From: Shewanella putrefaciens
GTDB lineage: Bacteria; Pseudomonadota; Gammaproteobacteria; Enterobacterales; Shewanellaceae
Direction of reading: 5' to 3'
DNA length: 64,000 nucleotides
NCBI RefSeq assembly: GCF_016406305.1
Contig: NZ_CP066369.1
Location: 1,134,501-1,198,500, forward strand
Each line of letters begins with the position of its first letter. Positions within the stretch are counted from its first letter, which is position 1. The notes below the pieces were generated by a model, which was not told where the DNA came from, ran no database searches, and was given only the letters and a program-made list of their open reading frames with translations. Shown here one piece after another: positions 63,448-64,000 of the stretch. A program made the translations under genes and the position numbers.

Positions 63448-64000
<553 letters not shown>

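Overview
The window is a contiguous piece of a gammaproteobacterial chromosome, almost certainly Shewanella. It carries the Shewanella-type N-acetylglucosamine (GlcNAc) locus: a LacI-type NagR, a BadF/BadG-type GlcNAc kinase, an SIS-fold deaminase (NagB-II), NagX and NagP, with repeated copies of a 16-bp ATGACAGCGTTGTCAT-like operator. No rRNA, tRNA or CRISPR array was seen.

Layout. 1-6.0 kb: N-terminal part of a phosphoketolase (minus strand, under a HexR-like palindrome), a sodium:alanine-type symporter, yaaA, an M28 peptidase lipoprotein, an ArsR regulator and rpsT. 6.2-13.6 kb: murJ, then the classic ribF-ileS-lspA-fkpB-ispH cluster. 13.8-21.2 kb: a type IV pilus minor-pilin operon (pilV-W-X-pilY1-pilE and a small unknown secreted protein) and two separate FimT/GspH pseudopilins on the other strand. 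21.4-23.3 kb: glnB and NADH dehydrogenase II.

23.3-43.2 kb is the chitin/GlcNAc locus. nagR stands opposite a TonB-dependent receptor, a flavin-dependent halogenase homologue and a SapC-like protein. Then come a TauE-type transporter (minus), a periplasmic binding protein with a chemoreceptor and a GH20 hexosaminidase, followed by nagK-nagB-II-nagA, nagX and nagP. Five NagR-type operators tie these units together. One precedes a 5' leader that ends in an intrinsic terminator before the first gene.

43.3-64 kb is a polyamine and beta-alanine catabolic region. It holds a TorF-like outer membrane protein, bauB-bauC-bauA (minus), puuC, then puuB (minus), puuR, puuD, puuA and the start of a potF-like gene. 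Together these would take putrescine through gamma-glutamylated intermediates to GABA, and diaminopropane/beta-alanine through malonate semialdehyde to acetyl-CoA.

The polyamine region is split at 49.3-55.7 kb by an accessory insertion. It contains tandem hairpin-bearing repeats, an OLD-family ATPase/TOPRIM nuclease overlapping a UvrD-like helicase (a Gabija-type/class 2 OLD pair), and an IS110-family (IS1111-group) element. The element's exact insertion point can be read from an uninterrupted sibling of its target repeat about 330 bp downstream. rlpA-like, sseA-like and DUF2937 genes lie between this island and puuB.

Starts were chosen by ribosome-binding site and family length; several are internal to longer open frames. 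All functional assignments come from reading motifs by eye, without database searches.
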